Shown: piece by piece, positions 17,500 through 26,746 of the stretch | Layout of the letters: every line of letters begins with the position of its first letter | Numbering within the stretch: position 1 is the first letter of the stretch | Source of the DNA: Dictyobacter formicarum | GTDB taxonomy: Bacteria > Chloroflexota > Ktedonobacteria > Ktedonobacterales > Ktedonobacteraceae | Length of the DNA stretch: 64,000 bases | Assembly (NCBI RefSeq): GCF_016587435.1 | Contig: NZ_BNJJ01000002.1 | Location: 310,001-374,000 of the forward strand | Reading direction: 5' to 3' | Position numbers and translations under genes: made by a program | The notes under the pieces: model-generated | What the model saw: the letters and a program-made list of their open reading frames with translations, nothing else | Told to the model about the DNA's origin: nothing | The model's database searches: none

Positions 17500-17663
17500 A
17501 AATACTTTCTCCTTTTCTTCTGCTTTACAAATCATTTTCAGTACCACTACTTGCTACGTGTATAGGATACAACATCTAGCACACATCAAATTGTATACAG
17601 GCTGCAGATACATGAAGTAGAGCAGGCAACAGGGGTGATTTTTGGCTCCGGTATATCGATGGT

Positions 17664-18698
17664 TCATCTAGTTCGCTTGCTCAGCCTATAGACATGTTTG
17701 TATTTGCTAGCGAGATACCACTGCATTCCTGCTGCCACGCCTCGTTGCACATCAAATGCTGGTTGATATCCAAGCTCTCGTCGGGCTTTTTCAATGGAGA
17801 AGCGTTGGTCGCATCCCAATAGGGTAATACCGTAGGTGGTTATAGGGGGTGGGCTGGTGGTTTGTCTACCGGCCAGTTTCCAGAGTTTTTCGGAACTTCG
17901 GCCCAGGATCATTAACAGGGTCAACGGAACTTTCTGACTGATGGATGGAACCTGCAACGCCTGGGCGATTGTGTTGAGATATTCAAATTGGGTAACACGC
18001 TGATCATTCACAATAGTATAGCTCTGACCAATAGCATGTTTTCCTGCGTCTCCAGCAAGAATAAGGCTCTGGGCAACGTCATCAACATAGACAATAGGGA
18101 CGATATTCTGGCCCGAACCAAATAGAAAGGCTCGCCTTGTTTCTATCTGAGCTACCAATCGTCCAAAACTGGCACTATCACCAGGGCCGTAAATCCATCC
18201 CGGGCGTATCGTTACTACTGGTACCTGTAAGTCTTTGCTAAGGTCCGCGAGCAGGCGCTCTCCAGCAATTTTGCTGCGGCTATAAGGATTGTCTTCGGCT
18301 CGATAGCAGTGTTCTTCTGTAATGAGACCTTGCAGGTGGTGACCGTAAACAGTTGTTGAGCTGACATGAATGAGTCGTTCGATATTATGAGTGTGACTCG
18401 CATGGAGGATGTTTGCCAGGCCAGCGACATTGATGGAGCGATACACTTCTTCTGCTGCTCCCCAGGGACCAGTCCTGGCTGCCAGGTGATAGATGCGTTG
18501 CACTCCTTTTGTCGCTCTTGCTACAGTTGCTGGATCAGTTATATCCCCCTCTACGATTTCAATCCTTTGCTTCTGCTCCATATTGGAGATGTCTTCTTGC
18601 GGTAGCGCCAGCGCTCGTACTTCATCACCACGTTCCACTAATAGTTCCACTAAACGCTTGCCTAAAAAACCTGTGGCTCCAGTTACTAGTACTTTCAC
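17664..18698 (-). CDS. NAD-dependent epimerase/dehydratase (3-beta-HSD-like extended SDR)
   Basis: The 344-residue protein begins with the Rossmann motif VLVTGATGFLGKRLVELL, has VEGDITDPATV, and carries the YxxxK catalytic pair in NPYSRSKIAGE with an upstream Ser/Thr in HVSSTTVYG. These enzymes oxidise, epimerise or dehydrate sugar nucleotides or sterol-like alcohols with NAD(P). The start is GTG at 18698 with GAGGT seven bases upstream; no in-frame ATG is nearby. The gene is divergent from leuA across a 388-base spacer. Sequence features favour the 3-beta-hydroxysteroid dehydrogenase/dihydroflavonol reductase-like subgroup, but the substrate cannot be assigned. Confidence 0.85.
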   Translation of the reverse strand: MKVLVTGATGFLGKRLVELLVERGDEVRALALPQEDISNMEQKQRIEIVEGDITDPATVARATKGVQRIYHLAARTGPWGAAEEVYRSINVAGLANILHASHTHNIERLIHVSSTTVYGHHLQGLITEEHCYRAEDNPYSRSKIAGERLLADLSKDLQVPVVTIRPGWIYGPGDSASFGRLVAQIETRRAFLFGSGQNIVPIVYVDDVAQSLILAGDAGKHAIGQSYTIVNDQRVTQFEYLNTIAQALQVPSISQKVPLTLLMILGRSSEKLWKLAGRQTTSPPPITTYGITLLGCDQRFSIEKARRELGYQPAFDVQRGVAAGMQWYLASKYKHVYRLSKRTR

Positions 18699-18954
18699 AA
18701 ACCAACCTCACATCCCATTGCTAACTCTATACTTATTTATATTTTTACATGCAAAACAATAAACTCAGTATAACAATATTTGCTATCCTACACAACCATT
18801 ACCGCTATTACGTTTATTTGCACATTATGTTAACAGCACTTTATAAGCCTATATTTGCATTGCAAGGATATTGCCCTTCGTGGATCAGCTATGAATAAGT
18901 GAGGTAGAAAAGTGAGGGATTTTCTCTTTTTTGTTTTTAATTATCGCTCGGCCT
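18699..18954. other. Divergent intergenic region, epimerase/leuA
   Basis: AT-rich spacer with no supported coding frame. It contains a T-rich tract near 18920-18940. The leuA promoter lies at its right end; the epimerase promoter was not resolved. Confidence 0.4.
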
Positions 18955-18984
18955 TCGACAGTTCTAGGAAGCATATGGTATGAT
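18955..18984 (+). promoter_or_regulatory. Probable sigma-70-type promoter of leuA
   Basis: TCGACA (18955-18960), an 18-base spacer and TATGAT (18979-18984), about 100 bases before the leuA start. No leucine-rich leader peptide or T-box was seen between it and the gene. Confidence 0.5.
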
Positions 18985-19086
18985 AGCACATACACTAAAG
19001 CACTGGTAAAACAACACTCGCTTGTTAGCCATAGATCTTATGACCCCCTCTCTTTATAAATGTGTAGTAAGGAGACGCCAATACAA

Positions 19087-20790
19087 ATGAGTACTCGAAC
19101 ACGTGTTAACATGCAAAAAGGGATTGTGACAAAATATCGTCCTTTTGCTCCTATCGACCTGCCAGATCGGCAGTGGCCGTCTAAGATGATTACGACTGCA
19201 CCTACCTGGTGTAGCGTAGATTTGCGTGATGGGAATCAAGCTCTACCGATCCCGATGAGTGTGGAAGAGAAGCTGGAGATGTTCGATCTCCTGGTTAAAA
19301 TCGGTTTTAAGGAAATTGAGGTGGGCTTTCCTTCCGCTTCACAGACGGAATACGATTTTATGCGCCGCTTAATAGAGGAAAATCGTATCCCTGATGATGT
19401 AACTATTCAGGTATTGGTACAGGCAAAAGAGGATTTGATCTATCGTACATTTGAATCTCTCCGCGGTGCCAAAAAAGCGATCTTACATATCTATAATTCT
19501 ACTTCGGCCCAGCAGCGGCGTATCGTTTTTGGTCTGGATAAGCCAGATATTGTGGCGATCGCTGTGCGTGGTGTCCGTTTGGTGAAAGAATTGGCTGCCA
19601 CTCTCCCAGAAACTGATATCGTTCTGGAATATTCTCCTGAAAGTTTCTCGCTGACTGAGATTGATTTTGCCCTTGAGATCTGTGAGGCTGTAGTGGATGT
19701 GTGGCAACCAACGCCGGAAAAGAAAATCATTTTGAACCTTCCTACTACGGTAGAAGTTTCAACACCCAATATCCATGCCGATCAGATTGAGTGGTTCTGT
19801 CGCCACTTACGCAATCGCGAGACGGCTATAATTAGTTTGCATACCCATAATGATCGTGGTACTGGTGTAGCTTCCAGTGAGCTTGGTCTTCTTGCAGGTG
19901 CTGAACGTGTTGAAGGTACGCTCTTTGGCAATGGTGAACGTACCGGGAACGTTGATATTGTGACGCTGGCACTTAATATGTATACGCAGGGGGTAGATCC
20001 TGGCCTCGATTTCAGCGATATTCAGGCGATTCAGCAAGTATATGAGAAATGTACCCGCCTGCCTGTACCTATACGCCAACCATACGCAGGTGAACTGGTC
20101 TTTACCGCTTTCTCAGGTTCTCATCAGGATGCCATTAATAAGGGCATGAATGCACAGGAAACTTCATCCAGTGACCTGTGGGATGTTCCTTACTTACCCA
20201 TAGATCCCAAAGATATTGGCCGCTCCTACGAAGCGATTATTCGTATCAATTCTCAATCCGGTAAAGGTGGGGTTGCCTATTTGATGGAAAGTGAGTTTGG
20301 CCTGCAATTACCAAAGGCTATGCATATTGAGTTTGGTAAGGTTATTAAGCGCCTGGCTGATATGCGGGGCTCTGAAATTCTCTCGACCGAACTTTTTGCT
20401 GCCTTCGAAAATGAGTATTTGATACGTACCATACCTTTTGCCTTGCAGGCGTTTGAAAGTCGGGCCGTGGTACATAATGATGGGTCAAAGGCGATAGAGT
20501 GTGTGGCCTGTGTCGAAGTTAATGGTGTCGCAAAGGAAATTCGCGCCCAGGGCAACGGTCCAATTGATGCGTTTGTGCGTGCCTTGAATGATCAAAATCT
20601 GGCTTCCTTTAAATTGCTTACCTATACTGAACATGCTATTGGTCAGGGAGCTGAAACCCAGGCTGTCACATACATTCAACTGCAAACAGCATCTGGTACC
20701 TTTTTTGGCGCTGCCATGGATTCCAATATCGAAATCGCTTCGATTAAAGCTGTGTTGAGCGGCCTTAACCGATCCCTGCACGAAGCTTGA
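19087..20790 (+). CDS. leuA: 2-isopropylmalate synthase
   Basis: The 567-residue enzyme condenses acetyl-CoA with 2-ketoisovalerate, the first step of leucine synthesis. It has the DRE-TIM catalytic start with metal ligand Asp in CSVDLRDGNQALP and the HxH motif in LHTHNDRGTG. GNGERTGNVD follows, and the C-terminal LeuA dimer/allosteric domain spans about 420-567. The N-terminal block (YRPFAPIDLPDRQWPS) marks the long, mycobacterial-type LeuA. ATG 19087 is chosen because AAGGAG lies 14 bases upstream; an in-frame ATG at 19060 precedes that site. It is monocistronic with a terminator downstream. Confidence 0.95.
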   Translation: MSTRTRVNMQKGIVTKYRPFAPIDLPDRQWPSKMITTAPTWCSVDLRDGNQALPIPMSVEEKLEMFDLLVKIGFKEIEVGFPSASQTEYDFMRRLIEENRIPDDVTIQVLVQAKEDLIYRTFESLRGAKKAILHIYNSTSAQQRRIVFGLDKPDIVAIAVRGVRLVKELAATLPETDIVLEYSPESFSLTEIDFALEICEAVVDVWQPTPEKKIILNLPTTVEVSTPNIHADQIEWFCRHLRNRETAIISLHTHNDRGTGVASSELGLLAGAERVEGTLFGNGERTGNVDIVTLALNMYTQGVDPGLDFSDIQAIQQVYEKCTRLPVPIRQPYAGELVFTAFSGSHQDAINKGMNAQETSSSDLWDVPYLPIDPKDIGRSYEAIIRINSQSGKGGVAYLMESEFGLQLPKAMHIEFGKVIKRLADMRGSEILSTELFAAFENEYLIRTIPFALQAFESRAVVHNDGSKAIECVACVEVNGVAKEIRAQGNGPIDAFVRALNDQNLASFKLLTYTEHAIGQGAETQAVTYIQLQTASGTFFGAAMDSNIEIASIKAVLSGLNRSLHEA

Positions 20791-20802
20791 GTCTAGCTTC
20801 CT

Positions 20803-20856
20803 TTGTTCTCTCTGGAGACCTTTTCTTCCTGATATAGATCTCCAGAGAGAACAGAG
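20803..20856 (+). terminator. leuA terminator
   Basis: An 18-base stem with one mismatch (core TTCTCTCTGGAGA/TCTCCAGAGAGAA) starts 12 bases after the leuA stop; the loop is T-rich. Confidence 0.75.
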
Positions 20857-21101
20857 GCGTCTTTCCTGATTTCTGTCTTTCATGCATGCTTATTCATTCT
20901 TCTTTATCTGCTTCACTCTAAAAGGACTAACCATTTCTCTTAACCCACAAAATCCTGAGCAAATTCATATCTATGACACCAAAACATCGAGTGTATCAAA
21001 CCATTCTATTGATGAGGCATTTTCACTTCTGTAGGTTATGCTAAAAATCGTGGTGATCTATATACACAAAAACATAGGTAGATCCAGTTCTATGTCATGC
21101 T
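20857..21101. other. Intergenic region between convergent genes
   Basis: About 245 bases between the leuA terminator and the next terminator. No coding frame, repeat or further hairpin was recognised. Confidence 0.4.
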
Positions 21102-21149
21102 GAGCATAAAATACCCCTCCCGGTTATCCGGGAGGGGTATTTTATGCTC
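21102..21149 (-). terminator. Terminator of the KaiC-like/response-regulator operon
   Basis: Perfect 22-bp arms (21102-21123, 21128-21149; core ATACCCCTCCCGG) with a TTAT loop, 20 bases downstream of the response-regulator stop. Confidence 0.85.
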
Positions 21150-21168
21150 GTTAGAACGAGTAACCAGC

Positions 21169-21519
21169 TTAAATAAATCTAGCCACCATATCCAGTAATT
21201 CGTTTATATCAAAAGGCTTGGCGATCACAGCAACGTAGTTACAGTCGATCTGGCTAAATGCTTTATGTACTGCCGTCATAAAGATAAGTGGAATCGAGTG
21301 ATAGTGTGGATTAGCAGCCATCCTTCGGCATAATTCTCTACCATCTAGCACTGGCATCATCACATCGCATAATACGAGATCAGGGCGTATTTCTTCTAAA
21401 CAGGCTAGCCCTTCTTGTCCATTGCTAGCAGTCATGACCTTATATCCTTCATCCGCAAGCACATCTTGCAACACTTCGATAATTGATACTTCATCATCGA
21501 CAACTAGAATAGTGCTCAT
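21169..21519 (-). CDS. Single-domain response regulator (CheY-like)
   Basis: The 116-residue protein is a lone receiver domain with the acidic pair in ILVVDDEVS, the phospho-acceptor Asp in LVLCDVMMPVLDG, Thr in IFMTAV and Lys in IAKPFDINEL. There is no output domain. Its ATG overlaps the stop of the KaiC-like gene (ATGA) and its AAGGAG ribosome site lies within that gene, so translation is coupled. By context the phosphorylated receiver probably interacts with or reports on the KaiC-like ATPase; that partnership is inferred. No histidine kinase is adjacent. Confidence 0.9.
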   Translation of the reverse strand: MSTILVVDDEVSIIEVLQDVLADEGYKVMTASNGQEGLACLEEIRPDLVLCDVMMPVLDGRELCRRMAANPHYHSIPLIFMTAVHKAFSQIDCNYVAVIAKPFDINELLDMVARFI

Positions 21520-23060
21520 CGTTGCTCCTTCCGTAGAATTAGAGAATTATCCATTGGTGCCTGCTTGCCAGTACTCTCACTGGAATGCGCAATGCCCGAT
21601 AAAATGGCCTCAGCACTGGTAAAAGTAGGAGCAACTTCTAAACCACTATTACTTATGCGAAATTCGCGCACTGATGGATCATATTTGCTTTGCCTCATTT
21701 TCATAATAGAAATAAGTCGGTATAACTGCGAGTAAAGCTCTACGTGCCGTAAAAGCACAATATTTTCGACCAGCGCGGCCATTTTACTGATCGATGCAGG
21801 CATAACAATAGTTGGATTAAGCAGGTCCGCCAGTTCGATGGCCCAGATGGTCGTGACGTCCAGATTCCGGAGCGTGGTAAATAAGGAGGTCAAGAAAAGA
21901 TCCAGGCGCTCCTGCGATACGACGGCGTTTTGAAAACCTGATAATCCATCAATAAAAAGCCTTTTGACTTTCTTTTCATGAACAACCGCGAGAATTTGCT
22001 CGCCTAAAACATCAATGATGTCTTCAGTCGGTGATTGCGACAGAAATTCAAGGTGCTGGTTTACCACTTTGTCATCAGTGCACAATCCTAAATCTGTCAT
22101 ACGCCGTCTTAACTGGGCCGGGGATTCATGAAAGCCGAAGTAAAGACCGTTTTCTCGTTGCCCGACACCGGCACATAAAAAATGTAGGCCCAGCAGCGTT
22201 TTTCCAGTGCCGGGCACGCCAAGTACCGCGGTCATTGATCCCGTTGGAAGACCTCCGTCGATCATTTCGTCGAAACGGGGCAAATCAAAAGCCATCCTTT
22301 TTGTTGGCTGAACCGACATAAGTGAAGATGGCAGTGAAATTTGCCTGGTCTTCAGAAGCGCTTCTGTGCGTGGATAAATTTCTATTCCCTGGCTGCCAAT
22401 AATATATGAGTGGCGACCTTCATGAAAACTACTGCCACGAAATTTGTGTACCTGTATTTCTCGAAGCGATCGCGAATCATGAAGATGAGAGGAGAGATGA
22501 AAAAGGCCATCAACCATGGTGTGCTCTGGCTGATCATAGATCTCTTTGTTATATTGTGCTAATAAAAGCGTCGTACAACCAACGGTTTCTGTGATTACAC
22601 TTAAAGCATGCAAAAATTCTTTGCGGTCTCGCAAAGAGGATGCATTTTGCTCGATGGTCAACACTCCGTCTATAACTAAAATAGTGGCTCGTTGCTTGCG
22701 GACTTCCTTTCGGATGAGTTTTGTCAATGCATCCAGACCCTGTTGCTCTAGAGTAGCATAGCCACTGAGATAGGTAAGTTTGTCAGCAAGCGGATCTGTA
22801 GAGAAAAAATCGAAGGATTGCATATGGGCCAACATTCGACTATGCATCTCCGCTAATAAGGTCAAATATATCGCACGTCCACCAGTGGCAATATGATGAA
22901 AACAGAGTTGATTGCCGAAAATAGTTTTACCAGCTCCCGGCGGTCCCATAAGAAGATATGTCTCTCCCCTTATCAAACCACCATGTAAAATCTGGTCAAA
23001 CCCTTCAATTCCACTGGATACACGTTCAATTGCTGCAGGCTGATTCGTAATATCTGTCAT
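21516..23060 (-). CDS. KaiC-like tandem RecA-fold ATPase
   Basis: The 514-residue protein has two KaiC/RecA domains. The first carries Walker A GPPGAGKT at residues 39-46 and Walker B ATILVIDGV. The second carries GVPGTGKT at about 281-288 and VKRLFIDGLSG. Each domain starts with a KaiC-type entry (GIEGFDQILHGGLIRGETYL; FDEMIDGGLPTGSM). Such proteins are hexameric ATPases; cyanobacterial KaiC is a clock autokinase, but most bacterial homologues act in stress or signalling. No KaiA or KaiB is nearby. It overlaps the downstream response regulator by four bases. Whether the second domain keeps autophosphorylation residues was not established. Confidence 0.88.
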   Translation of the reverse strand: MTDITNQPAAIERVSSGIEGFDQILHGGLIRGETYLLMGPPGAGKTIFGNQLCFHHIATGGRAIYLTLLAEMHSRMLAHMQSFDFFSTDPLADKLTYLSGYATLEQQGLDALTKLIRKEVRKQRATILVIDGVLTIEQNASSLRDRKEFLHALSVITETVGCTTLLLAQYNKEIYDQPEHTMVDGLFHLSSHLHDSRSLREIQVHKFRGSSFHEGRHSYIIGSQGIEIYPRTEALLKTRQISLPSSLMSVQPTKRMAFDLPRFDEMIDGGLPTGSMTAVLGVPGTGKTLLGLHFLCAGVGQRENGLYFGFHESPAQLRRRMTDLGLCTDDKVVNQHLEFLSQSPTEDIIDVLGEQILAVVHEKKVKRLFIDGLSGFQNAVVSQERLDLFLTSLFTTLRNLDVTTIWAIELADLLNPTIVMPASISKMAALVENIVLLRHVELYSQLYRLISIMKMRQSKYDPSVREFRISNSGLEVAPTFTSAEAILSGIAHSSESTGKQAPMDNSLILRKEQR

Positions 23061-23286
23061 CTACACATTCTCCTGATTTAGTTACGGATAAAGTATTAGG
23101 AGTCGTTTCAGCTTCATATTTTGTACTTATAGCAGTGATATATAGATATAAAATAGCACACAGAACAATCTATTGCACTTACGCAAAGTCTCCCTGCAGT
23201 AGCAATTATAGGTACATATTCAATTGCTTTCAACGCATGCAATATTAGCGTAGAAACATACTATTCAATATTGGCCGCACAAAACA
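23061..23286. other. Intergenic region upstream of the KaiC-like gene
   Basis: AT-rich spacer holding the presumed operon promoter. No firm -35/-10 pair or repeat was identified. Confidence 0.35.
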
Positions 23287-23334
23287 TGAGCTCCATCCCC
23301 CCTGGCATTATTTTTCAGAGGGAGATGGAGCTCA
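23287..23334 (-). terminator. Terminator of the PIG-L deacetylase gene
   Basis: The stem TGAGCTCCATC/GATGGAGCTCA, extended by C/G runs, has a T-rich loop and lies 34 bases past the stop. Confidence 0.75.
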
Positions 23335-23367
23335 CAATCAGTTTGAAGATTATAACAATAAACTACA

Positions 23368-24243
23368 TTAATAAACTTGTTGAAGTGGAGAAATAATCAA
23401 ACTAAAAGACTTCTCCTTGCTATCCTGAGAGGAAAAATGCAGTCCTTCGAAAAGATCGTGCTCCTCTTTACGCCCCCCATTTACCAGACTGAAGACCCTG
23501 TAGTATTCCTGCAGACCCCATAATTGTTGATGCTCTTGCTCTGATATATTGTGCAGGATGGCCTTGGCAGGTATCTGGGTTTGATGACATTGTATGGCTT
23601 GCCAGACAAGTTTCCAGTACTGTGTGGCGTCTACTCTGGTTGTGATGGACCAATTAACCCAGGAAGTAGCTCGCCTCTCCTGGCCGTCGATAGTCATGAT
23701 GAGATTACCAAAAATGGGCATGTATTGGCTGAACCATGCCTCAGGTGATACGCGATAATAGAGTTTTGAGACGCTGTGTGTTCCTGCTTCTTTAGCATAG
23801 GGATAATTGGGAGAAGCTGCACACATCACTGCAGATGTTGTTAACTGTGAGATAGCAATATGGTCTGGATGTCCGTAAAGACCCTCTGGACCAAAGGTAA
23901 CGACAACCTGAGGACGTACCTGCCTCAACAAGGAAACGATTTTGTAGATGGCTTCGCTTTCCTCTACTTGGTCGAGATCTCCGTCTATATAATTTAAGAA
24001 GTCCAGATGTTTAACCCCTAGAGCCTGGCAGGCTCGACGCAATTCTTGCTCTCGTATCTCTCCAAGCGCCTTTTCTCCAGGATAACTGCTCCAATCACTA
24101 AACCAGCCTCGCTCACCTCGGGTTGCAACCACCAGGGAAGTATCAACTCCCTCTGAGGCATATTTCGCCAGTGTACCTCCAAGGGCTAATGATTCGTCAT
24201 CTGGATGCGCTAAAATGCACATTAATTTCAATGGAGACGACAT
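23368..24243 (-). CDS. PIG-L (LmbE-like) zinc deacetylase
   Basis: The 291-residue protein carries the PIG-L zinc motif AHPDDESLALGGTLA (HPDD) near the N-terminus and the third ligand region GHPDHIAISQ. The strand pattern VVTFGPEGLYGHPDH is characteristic. Members remove acetyl groups from N-acetylglucosamine-type substrates, for example in mycothiol, bacillithiol or antibiotic pathways. The start at 24243 has GGGAGG seven bases upstream; an in-frame ATG at 24258 is also possible. It is divergent from the luciferase-like gene and is preceded by a near-consensus promoter. The C-terminal third is not conserved enough to assign the substrate. Confidence 0.88.
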   Translation of the reverse strand: MSSPLKLMCILAHPDDESLALGGTLAKYASEGVDTSLVVATRGERGWFSDWSSYPGEKALGEIREQELRRACQALGVKHLDFLNYIDGDLDQVEESEAIYKIVSLLRQVRPQVVVTFGPEGLYGHPDHIAISQLTTSAVMCAASPNYPYAKEAGTHSVSKLYYRVSPEAWFSQYMPIFGNLIMTIDGQERRATSWVNWSITTRVDATQYWKLVWQAIQCHQTQIPAKAILHNISEQEHQQLWGLQEYYRVFSLVNGGRKEEHDLFEGLHFSSQDSKEKSFSLIISPLQQVY

Positions 24244-24314
24244 CCCACTTCCTCCCATAACTTTTCTCCATTTATCAATCTTTCTATTGTCGACTAAATC
24301 GATCAACTATATTA

Positions 24315-24343
24315 AGTATATAGAAAAGCACTTTTCTTGTCAA
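24315..24343 (-). promoter_or_regulatory. Near-consensus promoter with palindromic spacer
   Basis: Read on the minus strand: TTGACA (24343-24338), a 17-base spacer and TATACT (24320-24315), 72 bases upstream of the PIG-L start. The spacer holds an imperfect palindrome, AGAAAAGTGCTTTTCT, which could be an operator. Confidence 0.65.
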
Positions 24344-24518
24344 GAAATCCCCCTATCGGGCTACAGAGCCTGTTAATATTGATCACAACCGAAGAGTGCA
24401 CAAGAGCGACAGATCCTGTCCGTTGGTCAGGGATAATTTCTGCCATATTCAGTGTTATATAAACAAGAAAAGATTTGTATACTTAATTTTTGGGTTACTC
24501 TACTAAAAGGAAATTACT

Positions 24519-25598
24519 ATGTCACTTCCTCTTTCTATTCTCGATCTCTCGCCGGTTGACTCAGGTTCAACCAGCGCAGAGGCATTACATAATACAATTG
24601 AGCTAGCCCGCCTGGCTGATCAACTGGGCTATACACGTTATTGGTTGGCTGAACATCATAATACCAGTATGACAGCCAGTCCAGCGCCAGAAATTATGAT
24701 TGGTCATGTCGCCCAGGCAACCAGTCGCATCCGCGTTGGTTCGGGGGGCGTTATGCTACCCAATCATTCTCCATTAAAGGTTGCGGAAAATTTTCAGGTA
24801 TTAGAAGCATTGCATCCGGGACGCATTGATCTGGGCATTGGACGCGCCCCGGGGACCGATCCCAGAACTGCTCTGGCCTTACGCCGCTCCCGCGAGACAT
24901 TGAATGCCGACGACTTTCCAGAACAATTAGCCGAACTGCTGGCCTTCTCAAACGCAGATGAAACGTTCCCAGCCGGGCATCCCTTTAAGTCAGTGAAAGC
25001 AATTCCAACTAACATTTCTCTGCCCCCTATCTGGCTATTAGGTTCTAGCGATTTTAGTGCGCAAGCAGCAGCGGCTCTGGGGGTAGGATTTGCTTTTGCT
25101 CATCATATCAATCCTGAGTTTGCACTCCCAGCGATTCAGATGTATCGCGATCAGTTCGTTCCGTCTAAACAGATGCAGACTTCCAGGGTCATTTTGACAA
25201 CTGGTGTTATCTGCGCTGAAACCGATGAGCAAGCACAAGAGTTAGCAGCGGCTATGGCGCTGGCATGGTTACGGTTGCGCACAGGCCATGCAGGTCCTCT
25301 GCCATCTCCAGAAGAGGCTCGGACCTATCACTATACGATGGCAGAACAGGCAGTGGTAAGTGAGACGCGGCGTAAACAAATAGTTGGTCGTCCTGAAGTG
25401 GTGCGCGAGCAACTGCTTAATCTGGTACAGCAAACAGGTGCCGATGAGTTGATGATTTCAGCTATGGTGTATGGGCACAAAAATCGTAGTAAAGCCTTTG
25501 AATTGCTGGCCTCAGCATTCCAATTGCCTTCGTTCTCTACAGAAAACGCTGCCACTTCTATAGCCGAACATCCTGTACATCAGGTACCTTCGTTATGA
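24519..25598 (+). CDS. LLM-class flavin-dependent oxidoreductase (luciferase-like)
   Basis: The 359-residue protein belongs to the bacterial luciferase-like TIM-barrel family, which oxidises substrates with reduced FMN and oxygen. Diagnostic segments are SILDLSPVDSG at the N-terminus, GYTRYWLAEHHNTSMTASPA, RIRVGSGGVMLPNHSPLKVA and HPGRIDLGIGRAPGTDP. These match the subgroup named MsnO8 in annotation, whose physiological substrate is usually unknown. AAAGGAAA lies ahead of ATG 24519. The gene is single, with a terminator after it. The short C-terminal tail past residue 340 is not conserved. Confidence 0.9.
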   Translation: MSLPLSILDLSPVDSGSTSAEALHNTIELARLADQLGYTRYWLAEHHNTSMTASPAPEIMIGHVAQATSRIRVGSGGVMLPNHSPLKVAENFQVLEALHPGRIDLGIGRAPGTDPRTALALRRSRETLNADDFPEQLAELLAFSNADETFPAGHPFKSVKAIPTNISLPPIWLLGSSDFSAQAAAALGVGFAFAHHINPEFALPAIQMYRDQFVPSKQMQTSRVILTTGVICAETDEQAQELAAAMALAWLRLRTGHAGPLPSPEEARTYHYTMAEQAVVSETRRKQIVGRPEVVREQLLNLVQQTGADELMISAMVYGHKNRSKAFELLASAFQLPSFSTENAATSIAEHPVHQVPSL

Positions 25599-25634
25599 CC
25601 TGGCTTCATGCCAAGCAACACCTATACTCCCACT

Positions 25635-25677
25635 CTTTGATCGGTGAGGCATACTAAGCTATCCTCACTGATCAAAG
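25635..25677 (+). terminator. Terminator of the luciferase-like gene
   Basis: The 15-base stem CTTTGATCGGTGAGG/CCTCACTGATCAAAG contains one G-T pair; it lies 37 bases past the stop. Confidence 0.65.
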
Positions 25678-25754
25678 TGCCAAGCCATCGCCCAAAACCA
25701 GGGGACAAGAATTTTTAGAGCAACATACTTTTCTCATTGTCAGGTTGAAGAAGG

Positions 25755-26483
25755 TCAGTGAATTTCATCGGGACGACTCGGATAGGGCTTCAAGCCAGAG
25801 GCTGGCCCCAGTTGATCTGCTGGTATCATGAGCTTCTGGGCTTTTCTGGCCAGAGCCAGGCAAACTAGCTCTACGGCAGCATGCAAATCTAACACGCCAG
25901 TGTTGATAATAATGTCATAAAGATGAGCATCATTATTATCCCGCCCATACTGCTCTTTGATGCTCTGATGCATCTGATGTTCTTTCTGCTTGATTCGTTC
26001 TGCCGCTGCTTTTGCATCTAAGCTTTCACGCCGCATGACATAAACAATACGCTGCGCCAGTGGAGCGACAATCCGGACATGGAGCACACTTCTATCGGTA
26101 GCCAGGACTACTTGCGCGGCACGACCGACAATAACAACATGACCCATATCAACAGCGGCTCGCAAAACCTGGCCCAGTGCATGGCCATAGGCCAGGTCAT
26201 TAATTGAGGGCCCGATAACTTCGCTCAGGGCAACCGGCGGCATAAAATATTGTGTCGATTCAAACAGACGTTGCGCAAATCCTTCTACCTGCTCATCATG
26301 TGACTGGGCAATAGCCCTACTGATACCTAGCTTCTGCGCTACCAGTTGAATGATCTGCGCATCCATCAACGTCCATCCCAGATGGTCAGCCAACATACGC
26401 GCAATCTCCCCACCTCCACTACCATACTCACGGGATACAGTAATGCCACGCATTGAGCCCATTTGAGAGACCTCATCGCTCAT
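25755..26483 (-). CDS. Cytidylate-kinase-like family protein
   Basis: The 242-residue protein begins ITVSREYGSGGGEIARMLAD, the nucleotide-binding loop of the cytidylate-kinase-like family (PF13189). It continues with LGWTLMDAQIIQLVAQKLG and the arginine-rich lid segment VMRRESLDAKAAAERIKQKE. The family is a P-loop kinase group related to Cmk but with a GSGGG loop in place of GPAGSGKS; the phosphate acceptor is not known for most members. AAGGAAG lies ahead of ATG 26483. It is divergent from the SDR/QueA-like pair. The C-terminal 30 residues look disordered. Confidence 0.8.
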   Translation of the reverse strand: MSDEVSQMGSMRGITVSREYGSGGGEIARMLADHLGWTLMDAQIIQLVAQKLGISRAIAQSHDEQVEGFAQRLFESTQYFMPPVALSEVIGPSINDLAYGHALGQVLRAAVDMGHVVIVGRAAQVVLATDRSVLHVRIVAPLAQRIVYVMRRESLDAKAAAERIKQKEHQMHQSIKEQYGRDNNDAHLYDIIINTGVLDLHAAVELVCLALARKAQKLMIPADQLGPASGLKPYPSRPDEIH

Positions 26484-26746
26484 ATTCTGCTTCCTTTTTA
26501 CGCTAGAAATAAGGTGCCTGCTAAAAGTGTATCAATTTAGTCATACGACGAACTCCTCCGATCAGGTGATTCTATTGGATGATTTCCCTGTTTTCATAAA
26601 AATCGATAGGATATAAAACAAGGCCATGCCCAAAAGGACAGTTAAACACTGTCCTCTCGTTCGATGTCATATCCGCCCCCATCGCCTAAAGTATGAGCAG
26701 AGAACAACAATCACCACTTCTCTCACCACGAAAGGAAGTACAGGAT

